Shown: piece after piece, positions 25,070-32,491 of the stretch
Numbering within the stretch: the stretch's first letter is position 1
How the letters are laid out: each line of letters opens with the position of its first letter
Assembly: GCA_035650495.1 (NCBI GenBank)
Contig: DASRHK010000090.1
Location: forward strand, 1-38,586
Reading direction: 5' to 3'
From: DASRHK01 sp035650495
GTDB taxonomy: Bacteria; Pseudomonadota; Gammaproteobacteria; Nevskiales; Nevskiaceae
DNA: 38,586 nt
Notes under the pieces: model-generated
What the model was told of the DNA's origin: nothing
Databases searched by the model: none
The model's input: only the letters and a program-made list of their open reading frames with translations
Program-made: the position numbers and the translations under genes

Positions 25070-25270
25070 TCAGCCCGGCTTCTTCTCTTCGGACTTGTCG
25101 GCGCCGATTTTGTTCTTGTCGGCCTCGGCTTCGCCTTCGCGCATTGCGGTCTTGAAGTTCTTCACCGCGCTGCCGAGATCCGATCCCGCGTTGCGCAGCT
25201 TGGCGGTGCCGAACACCAGCACGACGACGCCGAGGACGATCAACCAATGCCAGATGGAAAAGCTGCCCAT
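25070..25270 (-). CDS. tatA: Sec-independent protein translocase subunit TatA
   Basis: This 66-residue protein has one N-terminal helix (SIWHWLIVLGVVVLVFG), the FGTAKLRN hinge, an amphipathic helix (GSDLGSAVKNFKTAM) and a charged tail. It forms the pore-like oligomer of the Tat system. AGGAG lies about nine bases before the ATG. It follows hisE by 12 bases on the same strand, the his-tat linkage common in beta- and gammaproteobacteria. Confidence 0.96.
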   Translation of the reverse strand: MGSFSIWHWLIVLGVVVLVFGTAKLRNAGSDLGSAVKNFKTAMREGEAEADKNKIGADKSEEKKPG

Positions 25271-25282
25271 TGCGAAAATCTC

Positions 25283-25609
25283 CTAGAGGCTGCGCGCCGC
25301 TTTCTCTTCGTGGCCGGACCGGCCGAAGCGCGAAGCGAGCTCACCGGTGAGCGCCGACAGCGGAATGTCCTTCTGCGCCATCAGCACGAGTGTGTGGAAC
25401 CACAGGTCGGCGAGCTCGTGGACGAGCGCTGCCTGGTCGGCGTTCTTCGCAGCGATCAGCGTCTCGCCGGCCTCTTCGCCGACCTTCTTCAGGATGGCGT
25501 CGATCCCTTTTGCGTACAGGCTCGCGACGTACGACTTCTCCGCCGTCGCCGATTTTCGGTCGACGAGCGTCTGATACAGCTGCGAGAGGACGTCGGCGGG
25601 ACTGCTCAT
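25283..25609 (-). CDS. hisE: Phosphoribosyl-ATP pyrophosphatase
   Basis: This is a 108-residue all-helical MazG-like protein. It contains SYVASLYAKGIDAILKKVGEEAGETLIAAKN with the Glu-rich metal-binding helix (EEAGE) and the second motif HELADLWFHTLVLM. It hydrolyses PR-ATP to PR-AMP, the second step of histidine synthesis. It is a stand-alone domain, not fused to HisI, and no hisI lies between it and hisF, where 71 non-coding bases are found. A TAAACT box (25616-25621 read on the minus strand) just before its ATG could be an internal promoter with a very short leader. Confidence 0.95.
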   Translation of the reverse strand: MSSPADVLSQLYQTLVDRKSATAEKSYVASLYAKGIDAILKKVGEEAGETLIAAKNADQAALVHELADLWFHTLVLMAQKDIPLSALTGELASRFGRSGHEEKAARSL

Positions 25610-25680
25610 CCGCGTAGTTTACGCCGCACATGGAGGTGCAAGTGTCGCGGAGCGCAGGGATGCGCGAAAACGACCGCGCC

Positions 25681-26457
25681 CTAGATGCGGACGCGGATGC
25701 CCTTGGCGGCCAGGAACTTCTTGGCCTCGCCGACCGTGAAGTCGCCCTGATGGAAGATGCTGGCGGCGAGCACGGCGTCGGCGCCGCCTTCGGTGAAGCC
25801 CTGCTGCAGATGCTCGAGCGTGCCGACGCCGCCCGACGCCACCACGGGAATCGTCACGATCGACGAGATCGCCTTCAAGAGCTCGAGGTCGTAACCGGCC
25901 TTGGTGCCGTCGCGATCCATGCTGGTGATCAGGATCTCGCCGGCGCCTTTCTGCGCCATCAGCGTGGCCCATTCGACCGCGTCGAGCCCCGTGGCCTTGC
26001 GCCCGCCGTGCGTGAAGACCTCCCACTTCGGCGGAACGTTCTTCTTGCGCGTCTTCACACGCTTCGCGTCGATCGCAACCACGATGCACTGCGTTCCGTA
26101 GCGATCCGACGCCTCGCGCACGAATTCGGGATTGTCGACCGCGGCCGTGTTGATCGAGACCTTGTCGGCGCCGGACGAAAGCAGTGCGCGAACGTCAGCG
26201 TTGGTGCGCACGCCGCCGCCGACGGTGAGCGGAATGTAGATCTGTCGCGCGACCGCTTCGACGGTGGCGAACAGCGTCGGCCGCTCTTCGGCGCTGGCGG
26301 TGATGTCGAGGAAGACGAGCTCGTCGGCGCCCTGCTGATCGTAGCGGCGCGCGACTTCGACGGGATCGCCGGCGTCCTGGATGTCCTCGAAGCGCACGCC
26401 TTTGACGACGCGGCCGGCGTCGATGTCCAGGCAAGGGATGATGCGCTTGGCGAGCAT
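25681..26457 (-). CDS. hisF: Imidazole glycerol phosphate synthase, cyclase subunit
   Basis: This is a 258-residue (beta-alpha)8 barrel. Seen: RIIPCLDIDAGRVVKGVRF with catalytic Asp11, LTVGGGVRTNADV (phosphate loop), VVAIDAKRV with the second catalytic Asp near 130, ILITSMDRDGTKAGYD, and VVASGGVGTLEHL (second phosphate loop). With HisH it converts PRFAR and ammonia to imidazole glycerol phosphate and AICAR. It lies 28 bases after hisA in the hisBHAFE order. The protein is complete. Confidence 0.97.
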   Translation of the reverse strand: MLAKRIIPCLDIDAGRVVKGVRFEDIQDAGDPVEVARRYDQQGADELVFLDITASAEERPTLFATVEAVARQIYIPLTVGGGVRTNADVRALLSSGADKVSINTAAVDNPEFVREASDRYGTQCIVVAIDAKRVKTRKKNVPPKWEVFTHGGRKATGLDAVEWATLMAQKGAGEILITSMDRDGTKAGYDLELLKAISSIVTIPVVASGGVGTLEHLQQGFTEGGADAVLAASIFHQGDFTVGEAKKFLAAKGIRVRI

Positions 26458-26485
26458 GCGTCAGCTTGGTTTGGAGTGCGCCGCG

Positions 26486-27211
26486 TCAGGCGCAGAGCTT
26501 GATCGCTTCGGAGAGCTTGAAGCTGCCTTCGTACAGCGCGCGGCCGATCACGGCGCCGGCGACGCCGTCGTTCTCGATTTCCTTCAGCGCGCGGATGTCG
26601 TCGAGCGAGGAGACGCCGCCCGACGCGATCACCGGCGTGTTCACCGCCTTCGCGAGATCCTTGGTCGACTGCGCGTTGAAGCCCTTCATCATGCCGTCGC
26701 GGCCGATGTCGGTGTAGATGATCGCCTCGACGCCGTCGCGCTCGCAGTGCTGCGCGGTCTCGATGACGCCGTGGCCGGTGATCTTGGTCCAGCCGTTCAG
26801 CGCGACGCGGCCGTCCTTGGCGTCGAGGCTGACGATGATGTGACGCGGATATTCCAGGCACAGATCGCGCAGGAAATGCGGCGCGTTGATCGCCTTGGTG
26901 CCGATGATCACGTAGGAGACGCCGCCATTGAGCAGGCGCTGCACGGTCTCTTCGTCGCGGATGCCGCCGCCGACCTGCACCGGAACGTCACCGACCGCGG
27001 CGACGATCTGCTCGACCACCTTGATGTTGGTCGGCGCGCCCTTGAGCGCACCGTCGAGGTCGACCACGTGGATGCGCTTGGCGCCTTCATCGACCCACTG
27101 CTTCGCGACCGCGACCGGGTCGGGCGAGAAGACCGTGACGTCGTCCATGCGGCCCTGGCGCAGGCGCACGCACTGGCCGTTCTTCAAGTCGATCGCGGGA
27201 ATCAACAGCAT
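26486..27211 (-). CDS. hisA: ProFAR isomerase
   Basis: This is a 241-residue (beta-alpha)8 barrel. The N-terminus MLLIPAIDLKNGQCVRLRQG carries catalytic Asp8. Also seen are VDLDGALKGAP, the phosphate loop VQVGGGIRDEETV, and YTDIGRDGMMKG with the second catalytic Asp, then VIASGGVSSLDD. It opens the ribose of ProFAR to PRFAR by an Amadori rearrangement. A 120-base gap separates it from hisH upstream, in which I see no gene. Confidence 0.97.
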   Translation of the reverse strand: MLLIPAIDLKNGQCVRLRQGRMDDVTVFSPDPVAVAKQWVDEGAKRIHVVDLDGALKGAPTNIKVVEQIVAAVGDVPVQVGGGIRDEETVQRLLNGGVSYVIIGTKAINAPHFLRDLCLEYPRHIIVSLDAKDGRVALNGWTKITGHGVIETAQHCERDGVEAIIYTDIGRDGMMKGFNAQSTKDLAKAVNTPVIASGGVSSLDDIRALKEIENDGVAGAVIGRALYEGSFKLSEAIKLCA

Positions 27212-27331
27212 GAGGCAGCGGGCAGCCTAATCCGACAGATGGATTGCCGTTGGGGAAGGGAGGGAGCGGGAGGCGGACGCGAGATCGTTTTGCTTGAACC
27301 CACTCTGCACCAGATTCAGGGCTTCACGCAA

Positions 27332-27976
27332 CTATTTCGCTTCGCCATTCCAGGCGACGAAATTGGCGAGCAGCTGGATGCCCGCCGCCTGGCTCTTCTC
27401 GGGATGGAATTGGAACGCGACGATGTTGTCGCGGGCGATCGCCGCGGGGAATGCCTGGCCGTACACCGCGGTGCCGAGCGTGTGCTTCGGGTCCTTCGGC
27501 TGCGCGTGATAGCTGTGCACGAAATAGAACCACGAATTCTCGGGGATGCCGGCCCAGATCGGATGCTTGCGCTTCTGGTGCACCTGGTTCCAGCCCATGT
27601 GCGGAACCTTGAGCCGTTCTGGTGCGTCGGGCGCCGGATCGGGGAAGCGCACGACTTCGCCGGGGAACAGGCCGAGCGCATCGACGCCGTCGTTCTCCTG
27701 CGAATGCTCCATCAGCACCTGCATCCCCAGGCAGATGCCGAGCAGCGGCAATTTCTTCGCAGCCTCGACGACGAGATCGTTGAGCTCGAGCCGGCGCAAT
27801 TCGTTCATGCAGCCTTTCACGCCGCCGACGCCCGGGAGCACGAGGCGATCGCATTTGAGCAGCGTTTCCGGGTCGTAGCTGATCTCGATGCGGCGATCCG
27901 GCGCGACGCGCTCGAGCGACTTGCCGAGCGAGTGCAGGTTGCCCATGCCGTAATCGATGACGCCGATCGCCTTCAC
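27332..27976 (-). CDS. hisH: Imidazole glycerol phosphate synthase, glutaminase subunit
   Basis: This is a 214-residue class-I glutamine amidotransferase. Seen: IGVIDYGMGNLHSL at the start, LVLPGVGGVKGCM (oxyanion strand PGVG), GICLGMQVLMEHS (nucleophile Cys near residue 83), and VAFQFHPEKSQ (catalytic His/Glu). It supplies ammonia to HisF. The start codon is GTG, overlapping the hisB stop by four bases, so expression is coupled to hisB. Confidence 0.97.
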   Translation of the reverse strand: MKAIGVIDYGMGNLHSLGKSLERVAPDRRIEISYDPETLLKCDRLVLPGVGGVKGCMNELRRLELNDLVVEAAKKLPLLGICLGMQVLMEHSQENDGVDALGLFPGEVVRFPDPAPDAPERLKVPHMGWNQVHQKRKHPIWAGIPENSWFYFVHSYHAQPKDPKHTLGTAVYGQAFPAAIARDNIVAFQFHPEKSQAAGIQLLANFVAWNGEAK

Positions 27977-28566
27977 AGCACCCCTTTGGTGGAAGGCGTC
28001 ACGTCCGGCGCGCGGTCGTCCCGCTCGATCGCCATGCGCAGCGCGCGGCCGAACGCCTTGAAGCAGGTCTCGGCGATGTGATGCGCGTTGCGTCCGCGAA
28101 GGTTGTCGACGTGCAGCGTGACCTTCGCGTGATTGACGAAGCCCTGGAAGAACTCGCGGAACAGATCGACGTCGAACTCGGCGACGCGCGCGCGGGGGAA
28201 TTCGACCGCATATTCCATTTCCGGGCGGCCGGAGATGTCGATGACGACGCGCGACAGTGACTCGTCGAGCGGGACGTAAGCGTGGCCGTAGCGGCGGATG
28301 CCCTTCTTGTCGCCGATCGCTTTGTCGAACGCCTGGCCCAGCGTGATGCCGATGTCCTCGACCGTGTGGTGATGGTCGATCTGCACGTCGCCCTGGGCGG
28401 AGACGTCGAGATCGATGAGCCCGTGGCGCGCGACCTGATCGAGCATGTGCTCGAGGAACGGGATCGCGGTCTTGAACGTCGCGCGGCCGGAGCCGTCGAG
28501 GTTCAGGTCGACCTTGATCTGCGTTTCCTTGGTGTCGCGCGCGACGCTGGCTTTGCGGGCGGCCAT
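27973..28566 (-). CDS. hisB: Imidazoleglycerol-phosphate dehydratase (monofunctional)
   Basis: This is a 197-residue protein carrying only the IGPD domain; the N-terminal HAD histidinol-phosphatase of the enterobacterial and Xanthomonas bifunctional HisB is absent. The metal motifs are present: FLEHMLDQVARHG, DIDHHHTVEDIG-type (QIDHHHTVED) and RNAHHIAETCFKAFGRAL. It dehydrates IGP to imidazole acetol phosphate. ATG 28564-28566 is chosen because the conserved KASVARDTKETQIKV start follows. It heads the his-tat run. The 95 bases to the divergent lipoprotein gene should hold both promoters. Confidence 0.96.
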   Translation of the reverse strand: MAARKASVARDTKETQIKVDLNLDGSGRATFKTAIPFLEHMLDQVARHGLIDLDVSAQGDVQIDHHHTVEDIGITLGQAFDKAIGDKKGIRRYGHAYVPLDESLSRVVIDISGRPEMEYAVEFPRARVAEFDVDLFREFFQGFVNHAKVTLHVDNLRGRNAHHIAETCFKAFGRALRMAIERDDRAPDVTPSTKGVL

Positions 28567-28661
28567 CGGGTCGGGGTCAAAAACGGGGGCGTAAGGATAC
28601 TGCAAGCAACCTCGCTGCGCAGGCGCAGTCCAAACCGTCACGAGCCATAAGGAGAACAACC

Positions 28662-29219
28662 ATGCGCGTCCTCGTTTCGTGCCTCGTCCTCGCGCTGCTC
28701 GCGGGCTGTCACCGCGGCGGTCCGGCGTCGGATGACCAGACCGCCGCCGACCTGCGCCAGAAGGTCGAGCAGATGTTCAAGGACATCGACGCCGGCAACT
28801 TCGCGGGCCTCAAGATGTGGGCCGACGACCAGGCGATCCTGTTCGACTTCGACGAGAACAACGCGCCGGTCACCGCGCGCGGGCAGGCAGAGCTCGACAA
28901 GTACCTCGCGGCGTACGACGGCGTCGTGCGCAAGGGCCTCAAGATCCACACCGAGATCGGCAAGGACGATTGCTTCGGCGACAGCGACATCGGCTACTGC
29001 GCGGTCGAGTACGACCAGACCATCGGCGCCGAGGGCGCGCCGCCGGCGCCGTTCAAGTTCCGCGGCACGCTCATCGCGCGCAAGACCAAGGACGGCTGGC
29101 GCTGGGTGCATTGGCACAGCTCATTCCGCGAATTCCCCAAGCCGGCCGCACCGGCGGCGCCGGCTGCGACCGAAACACCGCCCGCCGATCAGGCGCCGGC
29201 GAATCCATCGCCGCAGTGA
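28662..29219 (+). CDS. Small NTF2/SnoaL-like lipoprotein
   Basis: This is a 185-residue exported protein with lipobox LAGC (Cys16). The mature part resembles an NTF2-like (SnoaL/nuclear-transport-factor-2) cone fold: the helix LRQKVEQMFKDIDAGNF, then KMWADDQAILFDFDE, RGQAELDKYLAAYDG and the final strand GWRWVHWHSSF. A Pro/Ala-rich tail follows (about residues 158-185). The family includes ligand-binding proteins and enzymes; no function can be given here. AAGGAG lies seven bases before the ATG. It is divergent from hisB and converges on dtd, with a REP-like hairpin in the 27 bases between their stops. Confidence 0.83.
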   Translation: MRVLVSCLVLALLAGCHRGGPASDDQTAADLRQKVEQMFKDIDAGNFAGLKMWADDQAILFDFDENNAPVTARGQAELDKYLAAYDGVVRKGLKIHTEIGKDDCFGDSDIGYCAVEYDQTIGAEGAPPAPFKFRGTLIARKTKDGWRWVHWHSSFREFPKPAAPAAPAATETPPADQAPANPSPQ

Positions 29220-29220
29220 A

Positions 29221-29243
29221 TGTGGGTCGCCCTTCAGGGCGAC
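29221..29243 (+). repeat. REP-like hairpin, copy 1 (GTGGGTCG type)
   Basis: TGTGG is followed by GTCGCCC, a TTCA loop and GGGCGAC: a perfect 7-base stem in a 27-base gap between convergent genes. A near copy occurs at 35916-35938 on the other strand. It has no T-tract and so is a poor terminator on its own. Confidence 0.6.
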
Positions 29244-29246
29244 GGT

Positions 29247-29684
29247 TCAGGTCGTGAGGATGAACGTCACCGGACCATCGTTGGTCAGGCTGACCTGCAT
29301 GTCGGCGCCGAACTGACCGCTCGCGACGTGCGCGTGCGATTCGCGCGCCCGCGCGAGCAGGTGTGCGAACAGCGTGCGCGCGATGCCGGGCTCGGCCGCC
29401 GCCGTGAAACTCGCGCGTGTGCCTTTCGCGGTGTCGGCTGCGAGCGTGAACTGCGGGACGAGCAGCAGTCCGCCGGCGATGTCGGCCACGGAGCGATTCA
29501 TCTTGCCTTGCTCGTCCGGCCAGACCCGATAGGTGAGCAACCGCTCGAGCAATCGCTCGGCATCCTGGGCGGTATCGTCGCGCTGCACGCCGACGAGAAC
29601 CATCAAGCCTTGACCGATCCGTCCGACTTCGCGGCCGTCGACGGTGACCCAGGCACTCGACACTCTTTGAAGCAATCCGATCAT
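29247..29684 (-). CDS. dtd: D-aminoacyl-tRNA deacylase
   Basis: This 145-residue protein is full length for bacterial DTD. Seen: MIGLLQRVSSAWVTVDGREVG at the start, GLMVLVGVQRDD, the catalytic-site strand LLVPQFTLAADTAKGTRASF, and the Gly-cisPro motif in NDGPVTFIL near the C-terminus. It removes D-amino acids (and Gly from tRNA-Ala) from mischarged tRNA in the cytoplasm. The ATG is at 29682-29684. It is a single gene, with palindrome-rich DNA upstream. Confidence 0.96.
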   Translation of the reverse strand: MIGLLQRVSSAWVTVDGREVGRIGQGLMVLVGVQRDDTAQDAERLLERLLTYRVWPDEQGKMNRSVADIAGGLLLVPQFTLAADTAKGTRASFTAAAEPGIARTLFAHLLARARESHAHVASGQFGADMQVSLTNDGPVTFILTT

Positions 29685-29697
29685 GGCGTGAGTGCTT

Positions 29698-29895
29698 TGT
29701 AGGACATGTCCTACACGACGTGTCGGTAGCCGCTGGCTTCGGCAAGCCGCCCAGGTGCCCAAACTACGCGTGCGGTAGCCAAGGACAGGGACGTCAAGGA
29801 TGACGAACGGCTACCGGCTCCAAGGATGGACAGGATCGCTGGATTGCGAACCTGCGCGTCAGCCTCCGGGTTCCTGCCCGTAGGCTTACGCAAAG
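29698..29895. repeat. Cluster of GTAG-headed inverted repeats in a gene-free gap
   Basis: No gene is visible between 29685 and 29967. The segment holds a perfect 18-base palindrome TGTAGGACATGTCCTACA (29698-29715) and a GGCTT/AAGCC hairpin (29735-29748). CGGTAGCC (29773-29780) pairs with GGCTACCG (29809-29816) and encloses CGTCA-AGGA-TGACG (29792-29805). A 15-base imperfect stem lies at 29850-29864 with 29880-29894. Several units start with GTAG. It could be decayed REP/BIME material or a structured RNA. Confidence 0.5.
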
Positions 29896-29920
29896 GTTTA
29901 TGGTTTCTCCTCCCTCCCGT

Positions 29921-29947
29921 GCCCGGCTTCGTGCCGGGCTCTTTTTT
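29921..29947 (+). terminator. Intrinsic terminator (+) in the gap upstream of dtd
   Basis: GCCCGGC pairs with GCCGGGC around TTCGT, followed by TCTTTTTT. No annotated plus-strand gene ends just before it, so it may end an unannotated RNA from the palindrome cluster. Confidence 0.7.
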
Positions 29948-29965
29948 GCGCGAGCAAAAAAGAGC
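29938..29965 (-). terminator. Terminator hairpin after the DUF971 gene
   Basis: GCTCTTTTTTGC (29938-29949) pairs perfectly with GCAAAAAAGAGC (29954-29965) around a four-base loop. It lies two bases after the stop of the minus-strand DUF971 gene and shares bases with the plus-strand terminator. Confidence 0.6.
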
Positions 29966-29967
29966 GC

Positions 29968-30378
29968 TCACGACGGCGGCGTCCATTTCTTGGGTTGCAG
30001 CGCCGCGAGCTTCACGACGTCCGAGTCGCGCGACATCTTCATCTCTTCGAGCCGCTGCAGATAGCGCGACCAGTTCTTCGCCTGATCGGCGCCGAGCTCT
30101 TCGAGCACGTCCCACGAATACAGCCCGGTGTTGTGCCCGTCGTCGAACACGAGCCGCACCGCGTACTGGCCAACCGGCTCGACGCGCTCGACGTTGACGT
30201 TGCGCTTGCCGCCGATCAGCGTGGGCTCTTCCTGGCCGTGTCCACGCACTTCCGCGGATGGACTGAAGACGCGTAGGTACTCGCAGGGCAGCTCGTAGCG
30301 TGAGCCGTCCGCGTAGCCGACCTCGAGCACGCGCGATTTGCGATGCAGCTTGATCGAGGTCGGTACGCGGGAGGTCAT
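29968..30378 (-). CDS. DUF971-domain protein
   Basis: This is a 136-residue small protein of the DUF971 family (the N-terminal domain of gamma-butyrobetaine hydroxylases). Seen: TSIKLHRKSRVLEVGYADGSRYELPCEYLRVFSPSAEV at the start, and YAVRLVFDDGHNTGLYSWDVLEEL, the family hallmark. Stand-alone members occur in many proteobacteria, often near iron-sulfur or cofactor genes; their function is not settled. The ATG shares a base with the stop of the M2 peptidase gene (TGATG), so it depends on that transcript. A hairpin terminator directly follows. Confidence 0.9.
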   Translation of the reverse strand: MTSRVPTSIKLHRKSRVLEVGYADGSRYELPCEYLRVFSPSAEVRGHGQEEPTLIGGKRNVNVERVEPVGQYAVRLVFDDGHNTGLYSWDVLEELGADQAKNWSRYLQRLEEMKMSRDSDVVKLAALQPKKWTPPS

Positions 30379-32378
30379 CAGGTCTTCGGCGGCTCCGCAG
30401 CCGGAGCGGTTTCCGCCGGCGGCGCTGCGTCCGCTGGAGTCCAGCCGCACTGCTGACCCTGATTCTGCTGCTTCAGGTACTCGATCAGCGGCGCGAAGTA
30501 TTCGAGGATCGCGGAGGCATCCATCTGGCGCGTGCCTGTGAGCTTCTCCAGCGTCTCCTGCCACGGCTTCGATGCACCCGCCGCGAGCATCGCCTTGTAC
30601 TTCTCGCCGGCCGCGGTGTTGCCGTAGATGTCGCACTCGTTGAGCGGGCCTTTGAAGCCGGCCGCGTCACACAGCGCCTTCTGGAACTGGAACTGCAGGA
30701 TGAACGACAGGAAGTAGCGCGTGTACGGCGTGTTGTTCGGCACGTGGAATTTCGCGCCCGGATCGAATTCTTCCTCGTTGCGCGCGTTCGGCGGCGCGAC
30801 GCCCTGATACTGCTCGCGCAGCTTCCACCAGGCGGCGTTGTAGTTCTCCGGCGTGACCTGTCCGGAGAACACCTGCCAGCGCCATTGATCGACGAGCTTG
30901 CCCCAGGGCAGGAACACGATCTTCTCGAGCGCCCACTTCATCTGCGAGTTGATCACCGCTTTGGGATCCGGCTTCACGTCGCCGACGAGCCCGATCTTGT
31001 GCAGATGCGCCGGGGTCAGCGACAGGGTGATGGTGTCGCCGATCGCTTCGTGGAAGCCGTCGTGCGCAGCGTTCTGGAAGATCGGGGGCAGCGGGTTGTA
31101 GGAGAGGTCGTAGAAGATGTGGCCGAGCTCGTGATGGATCGTCGTCAGATCCTCTTCCTTCGGCTCGATGCACATCTTCACGCGCACGTCGCCGGCCATG
31201 TTCATGTCCCAGGCGTTGGCGTGGCAGATCACGTCGCGATCGCGCGGGCGCGTGAGCATCGACTTCGCGTAGAACGAATCGGGCAGCTTCTGGAAGCCGA
31301 TCGAGGTGTAGAAGTCCTCGGCCATCTTCGCCATGCGCACCGATTCGGCGACGTCGGCCTTGTGCGAAAGCTCGGCGAGCGCTTCCGGCGTCTTCGCGCC
31401 CTTGAAGTCCTTGACGAGCTTCTGGTACTCCTCATCGCGCTGCTTCTTGAGCGCCGGCGACACGTCGATCGAGCCGACACCCTTGTAAGGCTCGACCAGC
31501 GGATAGATGTTGCCCCACTGCTGCGCCCACATGTTGCCGAGCAGATGCGCGGGGATCTCGCCGGTCTTCGAGACGATCTTGTCGCCGTACTTCGCATTGA
31601 GCTTGCCGCGCACATAGCAGTGCATCTGCTCGTAGAGCGGCTTGACCTGCTCCCAAAGGCGCTCGGTTTCCTTCTGGAAATCCGCGGGGCTCATGTCGTA
31701 GCCCGAGCGCCAGACTTCGCCGGTGTCGGCGAAGCTCATTTCCTTCGCGCCTTCGTTCACCAGCTCGACGAAGCGCTGATAGTCCTTGCGGATCGGCTTC
31801 GCAGTCGCGTGCCAGCCGTCCCACGCGGCAAGGATCTCGTCGGGCTTGTGCGAGAAATCGACGTTGTCGACGATCTTCTCGATGTCGGTGAGGTTCAGGC
31901 ACTGCTTGCCGTCGATCGGCGTTTCCGGGCACCACTTGCCGGCGCCGTAGTTCGCGTCCATGCGCGCGAGGATCTGCGCGATCTCGGCTTGCTTCGCCGG
32001 ATCGGAAGGCGCGGGCGCCGACACGTTCTTGATCAGCGTCAGCGCGCGGGCCGTGTCGGCCGAGAGGCCCTGCGTGTTGTTGAACTTCTTCGACTCCTGC
32101 AGCTTCGCCGCCTGCCACGCGAGGTGCTCTTCGCTGGCCTTGGCGCTGATCGCCTGCGTGTCGTCGGTGATGAACGTTTCCGCGACCCATTCGGCGCTGC
32201 TCTCATAGGGCAGCCGCTTGCGCAGGTCGTCGTTGATCCCGGCGATGAACTTGTCGGCGTCGGCCGCCGTGGGACCCGGCGGCGGCGCCGGCGCTGCGGC
32301 GGGCGCCGGGGTTTCGTCGGGCTTGCTGCAGGCGCCGAGGACGAGCGTGATCGTGGCGAAAAGGGCCAGCTTGCGCAT
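30378..32378 (-). CDS. M2-family (ACE-like) peptidyl-dipeptidase, lipoprotein
   Basis: This is a 666-residue zinc metallopeptidase. The signal peptide has lipobox LGAC (Cys17), followed by a Pro/Ala-rich linker. The catalytic motif HHELGH lies near residues 415-420 and the third zinc ligand lies in HEAIGD about 24 residues later, as in angiotensin-converting enzyme. WAQQWGNIYPLVEPY and FLSFILQFQFQKALC are further family blocks. It removes dipeptides from peptide C-termini, here probably in the periplasm for peptide use. The conserved ACE cysteine pairs are partly present. The ATG has GGAG six bases upstream. It is co-transcribed with the DUF971 gene and divergent from plsB. Confidence 0.94.
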   Translation of the reverse strand: MRKLALFATITLVLGACSKPDETPAPAAAPAPPPGPTAADADKFIAGINDDLRKRLPYESSAEWVAETFITDDTQAISAKASEEHLAWQAAKLQESKKFNNTQGLSADTARALTLIKNVSAPAPSDPAKQAEIAQILARMDANYGAGKWCPETPIDGKQCLNLTDIEKIVDNVDFSHKPDEILAAWDGWHATAKPIRKDYQRFVELVNEGAKEMSFADTGEVWRSGYDMSPADFQKETERLWEQVKPLYEQMHCYVRGKLNAKYGDKIVSKTGEIPAHLLGNMWAQQWGNIYPLVEPYKGVGSIDVSPALKKQRDEEYQKLVKDFKGAKTPEALAELSHKADVAESVRMAKMAEDFYTSIGFQKLPDSFYAKSMLTRPRDRDVICHANAWDMNMAGDVRVKMCIEPKEEDLTTIHHELGHIFYDLSYNPLPPIFQNAAHDGFHEAIGDTITLSLTPAHLHKIGLVGDVKPDPKAVINSQMKWALEKIVFLPWGKLVDQWRWQVFSGQVTPENYNAAWWKLREQYQGVAPPNARNEEEFDPGAKFHVPNNTPYTRYFLSFILQFQFQKALCDAAGFKGPLNECDIYGNTAAGEKYKAMLAAGASKPWQETLEKLTGTRQMDASAILEYFAPLIEYLKQQNQGQQCGWTPADAAPPAETAPAAEPPKT

Positions 32379-32445
32379 GAAGCGCTCCGAAGAAATGAGA
32401 AGGGCGAGAGGTTCCGGCAGCGGCGGGGGCCTCGTCAAGCGTTGG

Positions 32446-32451
32446 TAAACT
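32446..32451 (+). promoter_or_regulatory. Possible -10 box for plsB
   Basis: TAAACT followed by a GC-rich discriminator lies 40 bases before the plsB ATG. There is no convincing -35 box. Confidence 0.25.
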
Positions 32452-32491
32452 CGCCACTTCGGCCCGGACAAGAACGAGGACACGACTCCGA

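Noticed and set aside
27212..27331. 120-base gap between hisA and hisH as a site for a small gene
   Set aside because: No reading frame with a start, ribosome site and plausible composition was seen on either strand.
28615..28628. CTGCGC-AG-GCGCAG inverted repeat between hisB and the NTF2-like lipoprotein gene
   Set aside because: Short GC-only palindromes are expected by chance in this composition; no second copy or promoter context supports an operator.
29849..29885. tRNA-like look of a GGTTC-containing stretch
   Set aside because: No acceptor stem, anticodon arm or CCA arrangement can be drawn; better explained as an imperfect hairpin.
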